DNA of 64,000 nucleotides, taken from contig NZ_WEGJ01000006.1 in the NCBI RefSeq assembly GCF_009604385.1, positions 153,430-217,429 on the forward strand, given 5' to 3'. This document shows positions 12,001 through 20,829 of this stretch, piece after piece. The position numbers and the translations under genes are program-made. Below the pieces are notes generated by a model. That model made no database searches and was not told where the DNA came from. It worked only from the letters and a program-made list of their open reading frames with translations. How positions within the stretch are numbered: the first letter of the stretch is position 1; the number at the start of each line of letters is the position of its first letter. The stretch comes from Streptomyces smaragdinus (GTDB lineage Bacteria; Actinomycetota; Actinomycetes; Streptomycetales; Streptomycetaceae).

Positions 12001-12515
12001 AGCAGCCGTCCGGCGCTGTCCGCGTCGATGCCGACGGCCTCCTCGGCGCCGGCCGAGGGCGAGTGGGTGACCTGTCCGCCGGCTATGCCGGGGCCGAGGG
12101 GGGCGCCGGTCTCGTTGATGTCGAAGAAGTCGGCGTTGATCGCGGCGACGGTCCGCCGCCCCTCCCCCGCGTCGTGCGTCTTCACGAGGTCGGCGACCGT
12201 CTTGCGCCCGGACACGTCGTCCGCGAGGTAGTCGACGCGGGCGGAGCCGCCGAGGTCGACGCTGAGGGCGTCCGCCCGCAGCCACTTGTCGGACTCCAGC
12301 CGGTCGAACGACGTGAGCTCCACCCCCGGCGCGATCGGCCGGGACGTGGAGCCCAGATCCATCCCGTCGTTGTCGGCGATCGCCGTCGGGGTGACGGGAT
12401 CCTGCGGTACGCCGTCGGCGAGCGCGGGCGTCGTGGCGAACGCGAGGGCGGCCGCCGTGGCCATCAGTGCGGTTCTGCTGCCGTGGAATCTCCCGCGCCG
12501 GTTCGTTCCCAACAC
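9087..12515 (-). CDS. Secreted phosphodiester glycosidase (NAGPA) fused to a metallophosphoesterase
   Basis: 1142-residue exported protein. GTG 12515 is chosen because GGAG lies 7 nt upstream and a signal peptide follows (NRRGRFHGSRTALMATAAAL ... ATTPALA, cleavage about residue 34). Domains in order: NAGPA-like phosphodiester glycosidase/DUF2233 (about 60-425; AAINADFFDINETG, SALNLDGGGSSTL), Ig/Big-like and carbohydrate-binding-like beta domains (about 470-770), a calcineurin-type metallophosphoesterase (about 785-1000; VVNGDLVDEG, YVPGNHEVMGG, VGSHVGTFHAEH) and a C-terminal Big-type domain. Such proteins probably process phosphodiester-linked sugars of wall polymers or capsules outside the cell; the exact substrate is unknown. 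It is divergent from the kinase gene. Confidence 0.9.
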   Translation of the reverse strand: MLGTNRRGRFHGSRTALMATAAALAFATTPALADGVPQDPVTPTAIADNDGMDLGSTSRPIAPGVELTSFDRLESDKWLRADALSVDLGGSARVDYLADDVSGRKTVADLVKTHDAGEGRRTVAAINADFFDINETGAPLGPGIAGGQVTHSPSAGAEEAVGIDADSAGRLLKLYFEGTVTLPDGPHELASFNAANVPGGGIGMYTAHWGTADRALTVDGAARTTEVTVRGGVVTAVATAPGTGAIPEDTTVLLGRDAGADVLARLTPGDAVRTEYRPVTDGGDVPRTVVGGRGVLVLDGVAQNWEGRPNNPAAARTAVGFSQDGRTMHVLTVDGRSGDTGGVTLTELALMMKQLGAYSALNLDGGGSSTLVAREPGSDTPQLENTPSDGFERVVPNGLAITAPDGTGDLTGFWVETAADPAKAPSADQVPGGHPERVFPGLHRALTAAGYDETYGPADGTPAYWTSSEPRSGTVGADGVFTAREHGGPTQLTAHRGTAKGATTLTVLDRLARIRPTNDRVGLKDAADRTGFGFTGFDASGHSAPIDPADVDLSYDASLITVTPDPAAGGFTVRAATPDALATRVTATVQGHSTVLAVTAGLYEQDVATFDDAAQWTYTTARATGAIAPTADAHEGTGLRMTYDFTQSTATRAIYALPPAQIAVPGQPKSFGLWVKSDGKGAWPSLQLTDGAGVTQILRAPYLTEPGWQQLTFEVPQGITYPLKVVRFYIAETVPAHQYASEIVIDGLTAQTPPAVDLPPAPAVADPLIGTGTDVQGRDWRFAVMSDAQFVARDPDSDIVRAARRTLREIKAQHPDFVVVNGDLVDEGSPADLDLAHRVLDEELGGELPWYYVPGNHEVMGGTIENFVSEFGPAQRTFDHKGTRFITLDTSRLTVRGGGWAQLKELRAQLDAAAADPAVRSVTVIEHVPPRDPTPQKGSQLNDRKEAALMEDWLGDFRRTTGKGVLFVGSHVGTFHAEHVDGVPYFINGNSGKNPATPPAEGGFSGWSLIGVDAVSPGEQNAARLKPWTGGPDWVTVQTRPHVDGLTLNAPAELGAGEEAAVTASVTQSIGATTRQVPVAWPVSGDWTGTPNLWIGAPSHAPDGAVAAYDPATGVLTGLRPGTGTLTVTVNGVPQASPVTVS

Positions 12516-12700
12516 AACTTCTCCTCTGCACACGGTGGTTCGGCGTGTTTGCCGCACGCGGGGCCACAGCGTTCCAGGAGAAAGTGGTCTACACCAGGGG
12601 GCGTCGGGAAACTCGTGGGGAAGTTTTCCCCGGGCGTCCACCCCCTCGGTACGCTTCGGGGGCCCGCGGGAGGCGCGGTCGAGCGGCAGGGGAGGCGCCC

Positions 12701-14284
12701 GTGCGGGCGGAGTGGACGGGGACGGGGGCCGTACGGCCCGGGGAGCTGATCGGTCCGTACACGGTGCTGGACGAGCTGGCCAGCGGCGGGATGGGGCGGG
12801 TGTATCTGGCGCGGTCCCCCGGCGGGCGGACGGTCGCCGTGAAGACGCTGCTGGGCACGTCCGACGAGGGCACGGAGGTGGACCGGCGCCGCTTCGCCCG
12901 CGAGGTGGCCGTGGCGCGCCGGGTGCGGGGGCTGTACACCGCGGGCGTGGTGGACGCGGACGCCGAGGCGCCGGTCCCGTGGATGGCCACCGAGTACATC
13001 CCGGCCCCCTCGCTGCGCGAACTCGTCGCCGCCCACGGCCCGTTACCGGCCGGGCCGATGCAGTGGGTCGCCGCCGGGATGGCCGAGGCGCTGGTCAGCC
13101 TGCACGAGGCGGGGCTGGTCCACCGTGACATCAAGCCGTCGAACGTGCTGCTGCCCGAGGACGGCCCCCGGCTGATCGACTTCGGGATCTCGCAGGCCGG
13201 CGACCTCACCCGGACCGGGGCGGTGCTGGGCACGATCGCGTTCGCCGCGCCCGAGCAGGTACGGGGCGAGGCGACGACCACCGCGACGGACGTGTTCTCG
13301 CTGGGGGCCACGCTCTTCTACCTGGTCGCGGGGCGCAGTCCGTACCGGGACATGGGGACGGGCACGGCGGTCGAACAGCTGGTACGGGCCGCGGAGTGCG
13401 ACCTCGACCTGACCGGGCTGCCCGCCGCGGCCGACGCCCTGATCCGCCCCTGCCTCGCCGCCTCCCCCGCCGAACGCCCCACGCCGGAGGACCTGCTGGC
13501 CCGGGTCGGCCCCGCCCTCGCCGCCCGCCCGGACGCGCACGGCGCCGCCGGCTGGCTGCCGGAGAGCTGGTCGACGGCGATCGTCCGGCACCGCGGGCGC
13601 CGGATCGCGGAGGCCGAGGCCGCCAGGCGCCGCATCGACCCCGAGGGCGTCACCGAGCGCACGCCGCCCGCCTACGGCGCTCATCCGGCCTACGGCGCCG
13701 GTCCCGGCACCCGCCCGATGCCCGCGCCGGCGGAGCGGCCGGCGCGGGCATCGGGCTTCCGGCTGGTCGCCTCGCTGGTCGCCGGGGGGCTGCTCGTCAC
13801 GATCGGCGCCGTCTACGCGATCACGTACGACGGTGGCGGCGGTGGTGCGCCCGATCCCGTACGGCAGGACCTGCGCCTGGTCCTGGTGGAGCAGAACGCG
13901 GCCGGCAAGTGTGCCAACAAACTGCCGCCGCCCACCTTCGACTCCAAGAACCCGGAGACGTGTTACGCCATCTCCACGCGGGCCGAGGACCGGATGAGCG
14001 TCACCCAGCTGAAGGACGTACGGGCCGCGCAGAACGAGCAGGGCACGGACTGGATGGTCCAGATGTCGTTCGAGAAGACCGACGCCCGGCACTTCGCGAC
14101 CCTCACCGGGAAGGCCGCCGGGCGCGAGTCCCCGAAGAACCAGATCGCCATCATCCTGGGCGACACACTCATCAGCGCCCCCGTGGTCACCGCGGCCATC
14201 ACCGGCGGCGAGGTGGAGATCAGCGGCAGCTTCACCCGCGACGACGCCGAGAAACTGGCGCGAGACCTCGGCGCCCCGTCCTGA
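12701..14284 (+). CDS. Membrane Ser/Thr protein kinase with SecDF P1-head-like sensor domain
   Basis: 527-residue receptor-type kinase. GTG 12701 has an AGGGGAGG ribosome site. The cytoplasmic kinase domain (about 15-275) shows the Gly-rich loop LASGGMGRVYLA, Lys in VAVKTLL, HRDIKPSN and DFGISQAG, so it should be active. A linker rich in Ala/Pro follows, then one membrane span (about 352-374; FRLVASLVAGGLLVTIGAVY). The extracytoplasmic part (about 385-527) looks like the SecD/SecDF P1 head subdomain: LGDTLISAPVVTAAITGG and SGSFTRDDAEKLARDLG. That fusion suggests the kinase senses something outside through a fold borrowed from the Sec translocase accessory protein; the ligand is unknown. Confidence 0.9.
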   Translation: MRAEWTGTGAVRPGELIGPYTVLDELASGGMGRVYLARSPGGRTVAVKTLLGTSDEGTEVDRRRFAREVAVARRVRGLYTAGVVDADAEAPVPWMATEYIPAPSLRELVAAHGPLPAGPMQWVAAGMAEALVSLHEAGLVHRDIKPSNVLLPEDGPRLIDFGISQAGDLTRTGAVLGTIAFAAPEQVRGEATTTATDVFSLGATLFYLVAGRSPYRDMGTGTAVEQLVRAAECDLDLTGLPAAADALIRPCLAASPAERPTPEDLLARVGPALAARPDAHGAAGWLPESWSTAIVRHRGRRIAEAEAARRRIDPEGVTERTPPAYGAHPAYGAGPGTRPMPAPAERPARASGFRLVASLVAGGLLVTIGAVYAITYDGGGGGAPDPVRQDLRLVLVEQNAAGKCANKLPPPTFDSKNPETCYAISTRAEDRMSVTQLKDVRAAQNEQGTDWMVQMSFEKTDARHFATLTGKAAGRESPKNQIAIILGDTLISAPVVTAAITGGEVEISGSFTRDDAEKLARDLGAPS

Positions 14285-14288
14285 ACCC

Positions 14289-14921
14289 TCAGCGCCGGGC
14301 GAGCGCCAGCAGCCCGCGCAGGGCCGCGACGAGGCGCTCCTTGTCGAAGCGGGCGGAGTCGTCCAGGGCGAGCCGGCCGAACTCCTCCGCCGTGACCAGG
14401 ACCAGGTGCGACAGCACCTCGGCGTCCAGGTCGGGCCCGCCGCGCAGGTCCAGGGCCTGGCGCAGGCCCGCGGCGATATGGCGGCGGACGACGGCACGGG
14501 TCTGCTCGAGCTGCTGGTGGACGGCGACCGGGGCGCCGTGGGTGAGGCCGAGGATGGGGCGCCAGACGTACGGGTCCTCGCGCACCTGGTCGATGAGGCG
14601 GCTGAAGGCGGCCGTCAGCCAGGCCCCGAGGTCCTCCGGGCCGCCGGCCTCGGCCAGCACCCGCAGCGCCTGCTCGAGGCCACGGTCGCGGGTGCGCCGG
14701 AGCAGCGCGTCCATCAGGGCGTCGAGGTCGTCGAACACGCTGTAGACCACGGGCCGGGTGACGCCCGCCTCCTTGGCGATCGCGCCGACGGAGATCCGGT
14801 CGTACCCGTCGCGCACGACGATGCGCAGGGCGCAGTCCAGCAGATGTTCGCGGCGCTGCTCGGGGGCGAGCCGGGGCGCGTAGCGGCGTTTGGGCGCGGG
14901 GGCGGGAGGGCGGCCGGTCAT
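14289..14921 (-). CDS. TetR-family transcriptional regulator
   Basis: 210-residue repressor-type protein. The N-terminal HTH (about 22-70) reads RREHLLDCALRIVVRDGYDR, then VGAIAKEAGVTRPVVYSVF. The C-terminal ligand-binding part is helical and unassigned. It is divergent from the MpaB-type oxygenase gene, with a 90-nt shared spacer holding an inverted repeat at 14951-14962 that may be its operator. The usual model, autorepression plus control of the neighbour with release by a small hydrophobic ligand, is inference. Confidence 0.9.
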   Translation of the reverse strand: MTGRPPAPAPKRRYAPRLAPEQRREHLLDCALRIVVRDGYDRISVGAIAKEAGVTRPVVYSVFDDLDALMDALLRRTRDRGLEQALRVLAEAGGPEDLGAWLTAAFSRLIDQVREDPYVWRPILGLTHGAPVAVHQQLEQTRAVVRRHIAAGLRQALDLRGGPDLDAEVLSHLVLVTAEEFGRLALDDSARFDKERLVAALRGLLALARR

Positions 14922-14950
14922 CGCGTAACAGAGTACTTCCCAAGCAAAGC

Positions 14951-14962
14951 TACAGTGCTGTA
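14951..14962. promoter_or_regulatory. Candidate TetR operator (TACAGTGCTGTA)
   Basis: TACAG-TG-CTGTA is a 5+5 bp inverted repeat in the divergent spacer between the TetR gene and the MpaB-type gene. Its position 30 nt upstream of the regulator start and 50 nt upstream of the oxygenase start fits an operator for both. Not tested. Confidence 0.5.
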
Positions 14963-15011
14963 AATTTCGAAGCCGGGGGTGCACCGGATCCGAGGAGAGT
15001 GAGGACGGCCG

Positions 15012-16115
15012 ATGGTCGCGTTCAAGACCCGCAAACAGTGGACCGAGCACTTCGAGCCCGCCGAGGACTACGGCTTCTTCGGCCCGGACTCGGTGACCTG
15101 GAAGGTGTGGACGTATCCGACATCGCTCATCCTCGGCTTCGTCCGCTCGGTGACGATCGAGCACCTCGACCCCAATCTGACGGCCGCCGTGGTCCAGTCC
15201 GGCGGGGTCAAGTACCGTCCGCACACCCGCTACAGCCGGACGATCCGCTACTTCGCGATGATGGTCGTCGGCGCCACCGAGCCCACGGCCCGGGCGGCGG
15301 ACGTGCTGGTCAAGGTGCACTCCAAGGCGATCGGCGACGACCCGGTGACCGGCAGCACGTATGACGCCAACCGGCCGAGCTCGCAGCTGTGGATCCATAT
15401 GACGGCGTGGCACTCGATCCTCTACTGCTACGAGAAGTTCGGCCCGGGCAGGCTCCCGGCGCACGAGGAGGAGCGGTACTGGGCGGAGTGCGCGCGGTCC
15501 GCGGAACTGCAGACCATCGATCCGGAGGCGGTGCCGCGCACCCGGGCCGAGGTGGCCGCGTACTTCGCGGAATGGCGTCCGCATCTGGCGGCGTCGGAGG
15601 CCTGCCAGGACATGGTGGACTTCATCCTCCCGCTCGGCGTGGCCCTCCCGCCGACGCTGGGCCGGGTCCGCCGGACGGCCATGGCGCCGGTGCGGTGGGT
15701 GCTGAGCAAGGGTGTGATCTCGACGTACCCGAAGTACGTGCGGCAGATGTTCAACCTGCGCCAGGGGCCGGTCATGGACGCGGTGGCGCGGGTGCTGAAC
15801 AAGCTGTTCCACGCCGTGACGGCCCGCTCGCTCAATCTGCAGTTCCAGATGCTGTATCTGCTGACCCCGGCAGCCGCCCCGGTGATCGGCCCGGCGCTGC
15901 TGGGAATCCCGGCGAAGAACCCGGTCACGATGACGCCCCGCGAGGCGCAGGCGGCGTACGGCTTCGACATCCCCGCCGAGGCGCATCACGACATCCGGGC
16001 GCGGCAGCACGCACGGGTCTTCGAGCGGAACGAGAAGCCCAGCGACGAGGGGCTGGTCGAGTCGCAGCAGCACATCGGGAGCATGGACCCGTACGAGTCG
16101 GCGCGGGTCGGCTGA
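15012..16115 (+). CDS. Oxygenase MpaB-family protein (DUF2236)
   Basis: 367-residue protein of the DUF2236/MpaB heme oxygenase-like family, related to latex-clearing protein and to the fungal oxygenase MpaB. The family-type features are the N-terminal GFFGPDSVTWKVWTYPTSLI, the VHSKAIGD segment and the central WIHMTAWHSILYCYEKFGPG with conserved His. No signal peptide is seen. Start ATG 15012 follows GGAGAGTGAGG. It is paired divergently with a TetR gene, a common layout for this family. Substrate unknown; many members act on hydrophobic or isoprenoid-like compounds, but that is only a family-level hint. Confidence 0.88.
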   Translation: MVAFKTRKQWTEHFEPAEDYGFFGPDSVTWKVWTYPTSLILGFVRSVTIEHLDPNLTAAVVQSGGVKYRPHTRYSRTIRYFAMMVVGATEPTARAADVLVKVHSKAIGDDPVTGSTYDANRPSSQLWIHMTAWHSILYCYEKFGPGRLPAHEEERYWAECARSAELQTIDPEAVPRTRAEVAAYFAEWRPHLAASEACQDMVDFILPLGVALPPTLGRVRRTAMAPVRWVLSKGVISTYPKYVRQMFNLRQGPVMDAVARVLNKLFHAVTARSLNLQFQMLYLLTPAAAPVIGPALLGIPAKNPVTMTPREAQAAYGFDIPAEAHHDIRARQHARVFERNEKPSDEGLVESQQHIGSMDPYESARVG

Positions 16116-16124
16116 CCCGCGGGC

Positions 16125-16152
16125 GGCCGGCGCCCCGCGCGGGGCGCCGGCC
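16125..16152. terminator. 28-bp perfect palindrome, bidirectional terminator
   Basis: Positions 16125-16138 and 16139-16152 are exact reverse complements (arms starting GGCCGGCGCC and ending GGCGCCGGCC). The palindrome sits between the convergent MpaB-type and uvrA genes, just after both stops, as expected of a U-less streptomycete bidirectional terminator. Confidence 0.75.
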
Positions 16153-16155
16153 GGC

Positions 16156-19116
16156 TCAGGCGCCGCGCTTGCGGGCCACGGTCTTCTTCGCCACGGTCTT
16201 CTTCGCGGCCGTCTTCCTGGCCGCCGCCTTCTTGGCGGGGGCCTTCCGCGCGGTCACCGGCGCCGCGTCCGACACCCGCTCCCCCAGCAGCTCCCGCAGG
16301 AACTTGCCGGTGTGCGAGGCCGGTACGGCGGCGACCTGCTCCGGGGTGCCCTCGGCGACCACCAGACCGCCGCCGCTGCCGCCCTCCGGGCCGAGGTCCA
16401 CGACCCAGTCCGCCGTCTTGATGACGTCCAGGTTGTGCTCGATGACGATGACCGTGTTGCCCTTGTCGACCAGGCCCTCGAGCACGTGGATCAGCTTGCG
16501 GATGTCCTCGAAGTGCAGGCCCGTCGTCGGCTCGTCCAGGACGTACACCGTCCGGCCGGTCGACCGCTTCTGCAGCTCGCTGGCCAGCTTGACGCGCTGG
16601 GCCTCACCGCCGGACAGCGTCGGCGCGGGCTGCCCGAGCCGGACGTAGCCGAGGCCCACCTCGGTGAGCGTCCGCAGATGCCGGGCGATCGTCGGGACCG
16701 CCTCGAAGAAGCCGAGGGCCTCCTCGATCGGCATGTCCAGCACCTCGGCGATGTTCTTGCCCTTGTAGTGGACCTCGAGGGTCTCCCGGTTGTACCGGGC
16801 GCCGTGGCAGACCTCGCACGGGACGTAGACGTCCGGCAGGAAGTTCATCTCGATCTTGATCGTGCCGTCACCGGAGCAGTTCTCGCACCGGCCGCCCTTC
16901 ACGTTGAACGAGAACCGCCCCTGCAGATACCCGCGGACCTTCGCCTCCGTCGTCTCCGCGAACAGCTTGCGGACGTGGTCGAAGACCCCCGTGTACGTGG
17001 CCGGGTTGGACCTCGGGGTGCGGCCGATCGGCGACTGGTCGACGTGCACCACCTTGTCCACCAGATCGTCGCCGTCGACGCGGGTGTGCCGGCCGGGGAC
17101 GCTGCGCGCGCCGTTCAGCTCGCGCGCCAGGTGGGTGTACAGGATGTCGTTGACCAGCGTCGACTTGCCCGATCCTGAGACGCCCGTGACGGCCGTCAGC
17201 ACGCCGAGCGGGAAGGAGACGTCGATGTCCTGGAGGTTGTTCTCCCGCGCCCCGCGCACCGTCAGATGGCGCCCGGGGTCGAGGGGCCGCCGTACGTCCG
17301 GGGTGTCGATCTGCCTGCGGCCGGACAGGTACTGCCCGGTCATCGACTCCTCGTTGGCCAGCAGCTCCTTCAGCGGACCGCTGTGCACCACCTTGCCGCC
17401 GTGCTCGCCGGCGCCGGGGCCGATGTCGACGACCCAGTCGGAGGTCTTGATGGTGTCCTCGTCGTGCTCCACCACGATCAGCGTGTTGCCGAGGTCGCGC
17501 AGCCGGACCAGGGTCTCGATCAGCCGGTGGTTGTCCCGCTGGTGCAGGCCGATGGACGGCTCGTCCAGCACGTACAGCACGCCGACCAGCCCGGAGCCGA
17601 TCTGGGTGGCGAGCCGGATGCGCTGGGCCTCGCCGCCGGAGAGGGTGCCGGCCGCGCGGTTCAGCGAGAGATAGTCCAGGCCGACGTCGACCAGGAACCG
17701 CAGCCGCTCGTTGACCTCCTTCAGCACCCGCTCGGCGATGGTCTTCTCGCGGGCGCTCAGGCGCATGGCGCCGAGGAAGTCGGCGCAGTCACTGATCGAC
17801 ATCGCCGCGATCTCGGCGATCGACCGGTCCTGCACCGTCACCGCGAGGACGACGGGCTTGAGCCGGGTCCCCTCGCAGGTCGGACAGGGCACCTCGCGCA
17901 TATAGCCCTCGAACCGCTCCCGGCCCGCGTCGGACTCCGCCTCGCTGTGCCGGCGCTTGACGAAGGGCACCACGCCCTCGAAGGCCGTGGTGTACGAGCG
18001 CTCCCGGCCGTACCGGTTGCGGTAGCGCACCTCGATCTTCGTGCGGTGGCCATGGAGCAGCGCCTTCTGCGCGCGCTGCGGCAGCCCGGCCCACGGCACG
18101 TCCGTACGGAAGCTCAGCTCCTCGGCGAGGGCGCCGACGATCCGGCCGAAGTACTCCTTGGTGTGGCCGTGCGACCACGGGTGGATGGCGCCCTCGTCCA
18201 GCGACTTGTCCGGGTCGGGGATGATCAGCTCGGGGTCGACCTCCATCCGCGTACCGATACCGGTGCAGTCGGGGCAGGCGCCGAACGGCGAGTTGAAGGA
18301 GAAGGAGCGCGGCTCCAGCTCCTCGAAGGACAGGTCGTCGTACGGGCAGTACAGATGCTCGGAGAACATCCGCTCCCGCTCCGGGTCGTCCTCGGCGAGG
18401 TCGACGAAGTCGAGGATGACCATGCCGCCGGAGAGCCCGAGGGCCGTCTCCACGGAGTCGGTCAGCCGGCGCTTGGCGGAGTCCTTGACGGTGAGGCGGT
18501 CGACGACCACCTCGATGGTGTGCTTCTCCTGCTTCTTCAGCTTCGGCGGCTCGCTGAGCTGGATCGTCGCGCCGTCGACCCGGGCCCGGCTGTAGCCCTT
18601 GGTCTGCAGGTCGGCGAAGAGGTCGACGAACTCGCCCTTGCGCTCGCGCACCAGCGGCGACAGCACCTGGAACCGGCTGCCCTCGGGCAGCTCCAGCACC
18701 CGGTCGACGATCGCCTGCGGCGACTGGCGGGAGATGGGGCGCCGGCACTCGGGGCAGTGCGGCTTGCCGATGCGGGCGAACAGCAGCCGGAGGTAGTCGT
18801 AGACCTCGGTGATGGTGCCCACCGTGGAGCGCGGGTTGCGCGAGGTGGACTTCTGGTCGATGGAGACCGCCGGGGACAGGCCCTCGATGAAGTCGACGTC
18901 GGGCTTGTCCATCTGGCCGAGGAACTGCCGGGCGTAACTGGAGAGCGACTCCACGTAGCGGCGCTGGCCCTCGGCGAAGATCGTGTCGAACGCGAGGGAC
19001 GACTTGCCCGAACCGGAGAGGCCGGTGAAGACGATGAGCGAGTCACGGGGCAGGTCGAGCGAGACGTTCCTCAGGTTGTGCTCGCGAGCGCCACGGACGA
19101 TGAGACGGTCGGCCAC
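16156..19116 (-). CDS. uvrA: UvrABC excinuclease subunit A
   Basis: UvrA is the damage-recognising ABC ATPase of nucleotide excision repair. The GTG start at 19116 gives [20 protein letters not shown], the conserved N-terminus; the 35 extra upstream codons are not conserved. The 986-residue protein has two ABC modules, each with a P-loop (GLSGSGKSS near residue 32; GVSGSGKST near 650) and a signature [12 protein letters not shown] or [12 protein letters not shown], plus Cys-rich zinc modules ([16 protein letters not shown] ... [10 protein letters not shown]). Unusually, the last 30 or so residues form an Ala/Lys-rich tail ([15 protein letters not shown] and on), like histone-H1-type DNA-binding tails of actinobacteria. 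Confidence 0.97.
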   Translation of the reverse strand: MADRLIVRGAREHNLRNVSLDLPRDSLIVFTGLSGSGKSSLAFDTIFAEGQRRYVESLSSYARQFLGQMDKPDVDFIEGLSPAVSIDQKSTSRNPRSTVGTITEVYDYLRLLFARIGKPHCPECRRPISRQSPQAIVDRVLELPEGSRFQVLSPLVRERKGEFVDLFADLQTKGYSRARVDGATIQLSEPPKLKKQEKHTIEVVVDRLTVKDSAKRRLTDSVETALGLSGGMVILDFVDLAEDDPERERMFSEHLYCPYDDLSFEELEPRSFSFNSPFGACPDCTGIGTRMEVDPELIIPDPDKSLDEGAIHPWSHGHTKEYFGRIVGALAEELSFRTDVPWAGLPQRAQKALLHGHRTKIEVRYRNRYGRERSYTTAFEGVVPFVKRRHSEAESDAGRERFEGYMREVPCPTCEGTRLKPVVLAVTVQDRSIAEIAAMSISDCADFLGAMRLSAREKTIAERVLKEVNERLRFLVDVGLDYLSLNRAAGTLSGGEAQRIRLATQIGSGLVGVLYVLDEPSIGLHQRDNHRLIETLVRLRDLGNTLIVVEHDEDTIKTSDWVVDIGPGAGEHGGKVVHSGPLKELLANEESMTGQYLSGRRQIDTPDVRRPLDPGRHLTVRGARENNLQDIDVSFPLGVLTAVTGVSGSGKSTLVNDILYTHLARELNGARSVPGRHTRVDGDDLVDKVVHVDQSPIGRTPRSNPATYTGVFDHVRKLFAETTEAKVRGYLQGRFSFNVKGGRCENCSGDGTIKIEMNFLPDVYVPCEVCHGARYNRETLEVHYKGKNIAEVLDMPIEEALGFFEAVPTIARHLRTLTEVGLGYVRLGQPAPTLSGGEAQRVKLASELQKRSTGRTVYVLDEPTTGLHFEDIRKLIHVLEGLVDKGNTVIVIEHNLDVIKTADWVVDLGPEGGSGGGLVVAEGTPEQVAAVPASHTGKFLRELLGERVSDAAPVTARKAPAKKAAARKTAAKKTVAKKTVARKRGA

Positions 19117-19250
19117 GCCGGTCGGCACCTTTCTGGTCGGGCCACACGGAGTGTGTGGGAGGACGGGTCGCGGGCAGCGGACTGCGGGCGCCCCGACCTC
19201 AAGCGTATGGGGGAGGACCAAATTGATGTACGAGGTTCCCCGGACGGGAG

Positions 19251-19258
19251 CTTATAGC
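19251..19258 (-). promoter_or_regulatory. Possible extended -10 promoter for uvrA
   Basis: On the minus strand GTGCTATAAG gives a TGn extended -10 (TATAAG) about 135 nt upstream of the uvrA start. No clear -35 is seen. The rest of the 316-nt spacer 19117-19433 shows no gene; it must also hold the promoter of the rightward gene at 19434. Confidence 0.35.
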
Positions 19259-19433
19259 ACGTGTATTCGATTTGCTGGAGAATCCCGCCGGTGCCCCGGC
19301 ACAGTTCTCCTGCCCTCGACACGCTAGCCTTCGGGTCTGACAATGCGTCGCCCCGGAGCGAATGCGGAGGTAGCGCAACCGCACCCGACAGCGCGACCGG
19401 GCGACGGAACAGCAGCGTTCCCGGAGGCCACCA

Positions 19434-20129
19434 GTGATCCCCGATATCGCCCGCGACCTCGCACTTCTTCGAGATTCGACCGACCGGCTGGTGACCGCCG
19501 CGGCCCGCCTCGACGACGCCGCCCTCGCCGCCCCCAGCCGCCTCCCCGGCTGGACCCGGGGCCATGTCCTGACCCACCTGGCCCGTAACGCCGACGCCCT
19601 GGTCAACGTCCTCACCGGCCTCCCCATGTACCCGAGCGCCGAGGCCCGCGACGCCGACATCGAGGCCGGCGCCCCCCGCCCCCTCACCGCGCAGCTCGCC
19701 GACCTGCGGGAGACCGCCGGGAAGCTGGACGTCACCTTCGGCTCCCTCACCCCCGACGGCTGGGCGGGCCGCTGCGAGCTCCGCAACGGCGTCACGGACG
19801 TCCGGGCCCGCATCCCCTTCCGGCGGCTGCAGGAGACCGAGCTGCACCACGTCGACCTGGACACCGGCTACACCCTGGAGCAGGTACCGATGGAGTTCCT
19901 CGGCCAGGAGATCGATTTCCTGACCCGGCGCTTCAGCGGCAACGACACCGTCCCCGCCCTCGCCCTCACCGCCGCCGACGGCCGCACCTGGCGCACCGGC
20001 CGCGACGAGGGGGAACCGCTGCGGGTCACCGGCGAGGCGCCCGCGCTGATGGGCTGGCTGGCCGGCCGCACGGCGGGCGGCGGTGTGACGGCGGACGGCG
20101 CGGACCTGCCCGTACTGCCCCCGCTGTGA
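19434..20129 (+). CDS. Maleylpyruvate isomerase-family, mycothiol-dependent enzyme
   Basis: 231-residue DinB/MDMPI-type protein. The N-terminal four-helix bundle (about 1-150) carries the fold's metal-binding His positions: LPGWTRGHVLTHLARNADAL, and near residue 143 ELHHVDLDTGY. The C-terminal domain (about 160-231; LTAADGRTW, VTGEAPALMGWLAGR) is the SCP2/MDMPI-C type. Family members use mycothiol, the actinobacterial thiol, as cofactor for isomerase or transferase reactions. The GTG start at 19434 has GGAGG 7 nt upstream. It is followed 34 nt later by an MBL-fold gene in the same direction, a frequent pairing that suggests joint thiol/thioester chemistry. Confidence 0.9.
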   Translation: MIPDIARDLALLRDSTDRLVTAAARLDDAALAAPSRLPGWTRGHVLTHLARNADALVNVLTGLPMYPSAEARDADIEAGAPRPLTAQLADLRETAGKLDVTFGSLTPDGWAGRCELRNGVTDVRARIPFRRLQETELHHVDLDTGYTLEQVPMEFLGQEIDFLTRRFSGNDTVPALALTAADGRTWRTGRDEGEPLRVTGEAPALMGWLAGRTAGGGVTADGADLPVLPPL

Positions 20130-20163
20130 TCGCTTCGTCCCCCACCTCTGAGAGACTGATGAC

Positions 20164-20829
20164 ATGTCCGAGAAGCAGTACACAGGCAAGGTGACCGTCG
20201 GCGGCCCCGCCCAGGTGCACGAACTCGAAGCGCTGATGATCTCCAAGGTCGCGGTCGGCCCGATGAACAACAACGCCTATCTGCTGCGCTGCCGCTACAC
20301 CGGGGAGCAGCTGCTGATCGACGCCGCGAACGAGGCGCACACCCTGCTCGCCCTCGTCGGCGACGACGGCATCCAGTCCGTCGTCACCACCCACCAGCAC
20401 GGCGACCACTGGCAGGCCCTCGCCGAGGTCGTCGCCGCGACCGGCGCCCGGACCTACGCCGGCCGCGAGGACACCGGGGGCATCCCGGTCCCCACGGACG
20501 TCCCCGTCGACGACGGCGACGTGATCCGCGTCGGCCGCGTCGAGCTCACCGCCCGGCACCTCGTCGGCCACACCCCGGGCTCGATCGCCCTGGTCTACGA
20601 CGACCCGCACGGCCACCCGCACGTCTTCACCGGCGACTGCCTCTTCCCGGGCGGCGTGGGGAACACGCAGGGCGACGCGGAGCGGTTCGCGTCGCTGATC
20701 GCGGACGTGGAGTCCAGGATCTTCGAACCGCTCCCGGACGAGACCTGGGTCTACCCGGGCCACGGCCACGACACGACGCTGGGCGAGGAGCGCCCGCATC
20801 TGCGGGAGTGGCACGAGCGGGGCTGGTGA
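20164..20829 (+). CDS. MBL-fold metallohydrolase (glyoxalase II-like)
   Basis: 221-residue metallo-beta-lactamase-fold hydrolase. The metal-binding motif is TTHQHGDHWQAL (HxHxDH-like, with Gln inside the first motif as drawn: H-Q-H-G-D-H), followed by LVGHTPGSIAL, FTGDCLFPGGVG and YPGHGHDT. This set is typical of glyoxalase II-type thioesterases. It probably acts in the cytoplasm on a thioester, perhaps of mycothiol given the preceding gene; that link is inference. ATG start after a purine-rich GAGAGACTGATGAC. Confidence 0.92.
   Translation: MSEKQYTGKVTVGGPAQVHELEALMISKVAVGPMNNNAYLLRCRYTGEQLLIDAANEAHTLLALVGDDGIQSVVTTHQHGDHWQALAEVVAATGARTYAGREDTGGIPVPTDVPVDDGDVIRVGRVELTARHLVGHTPGSIALVYDDPHGHPHVFTGDCLFPGGVGNTQGDAERFASLIADVESRIFEPLPDETWVYPGHGHDTTLGEERPHLREWHERGW

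Noticed and set aside
9045..12749. Long plus-strand frame opposite the glycosidase gene
   Set aside because: Gly/Arg/Val-rich shadow without domains; the opposite strand has a signal peptide and clear domains.
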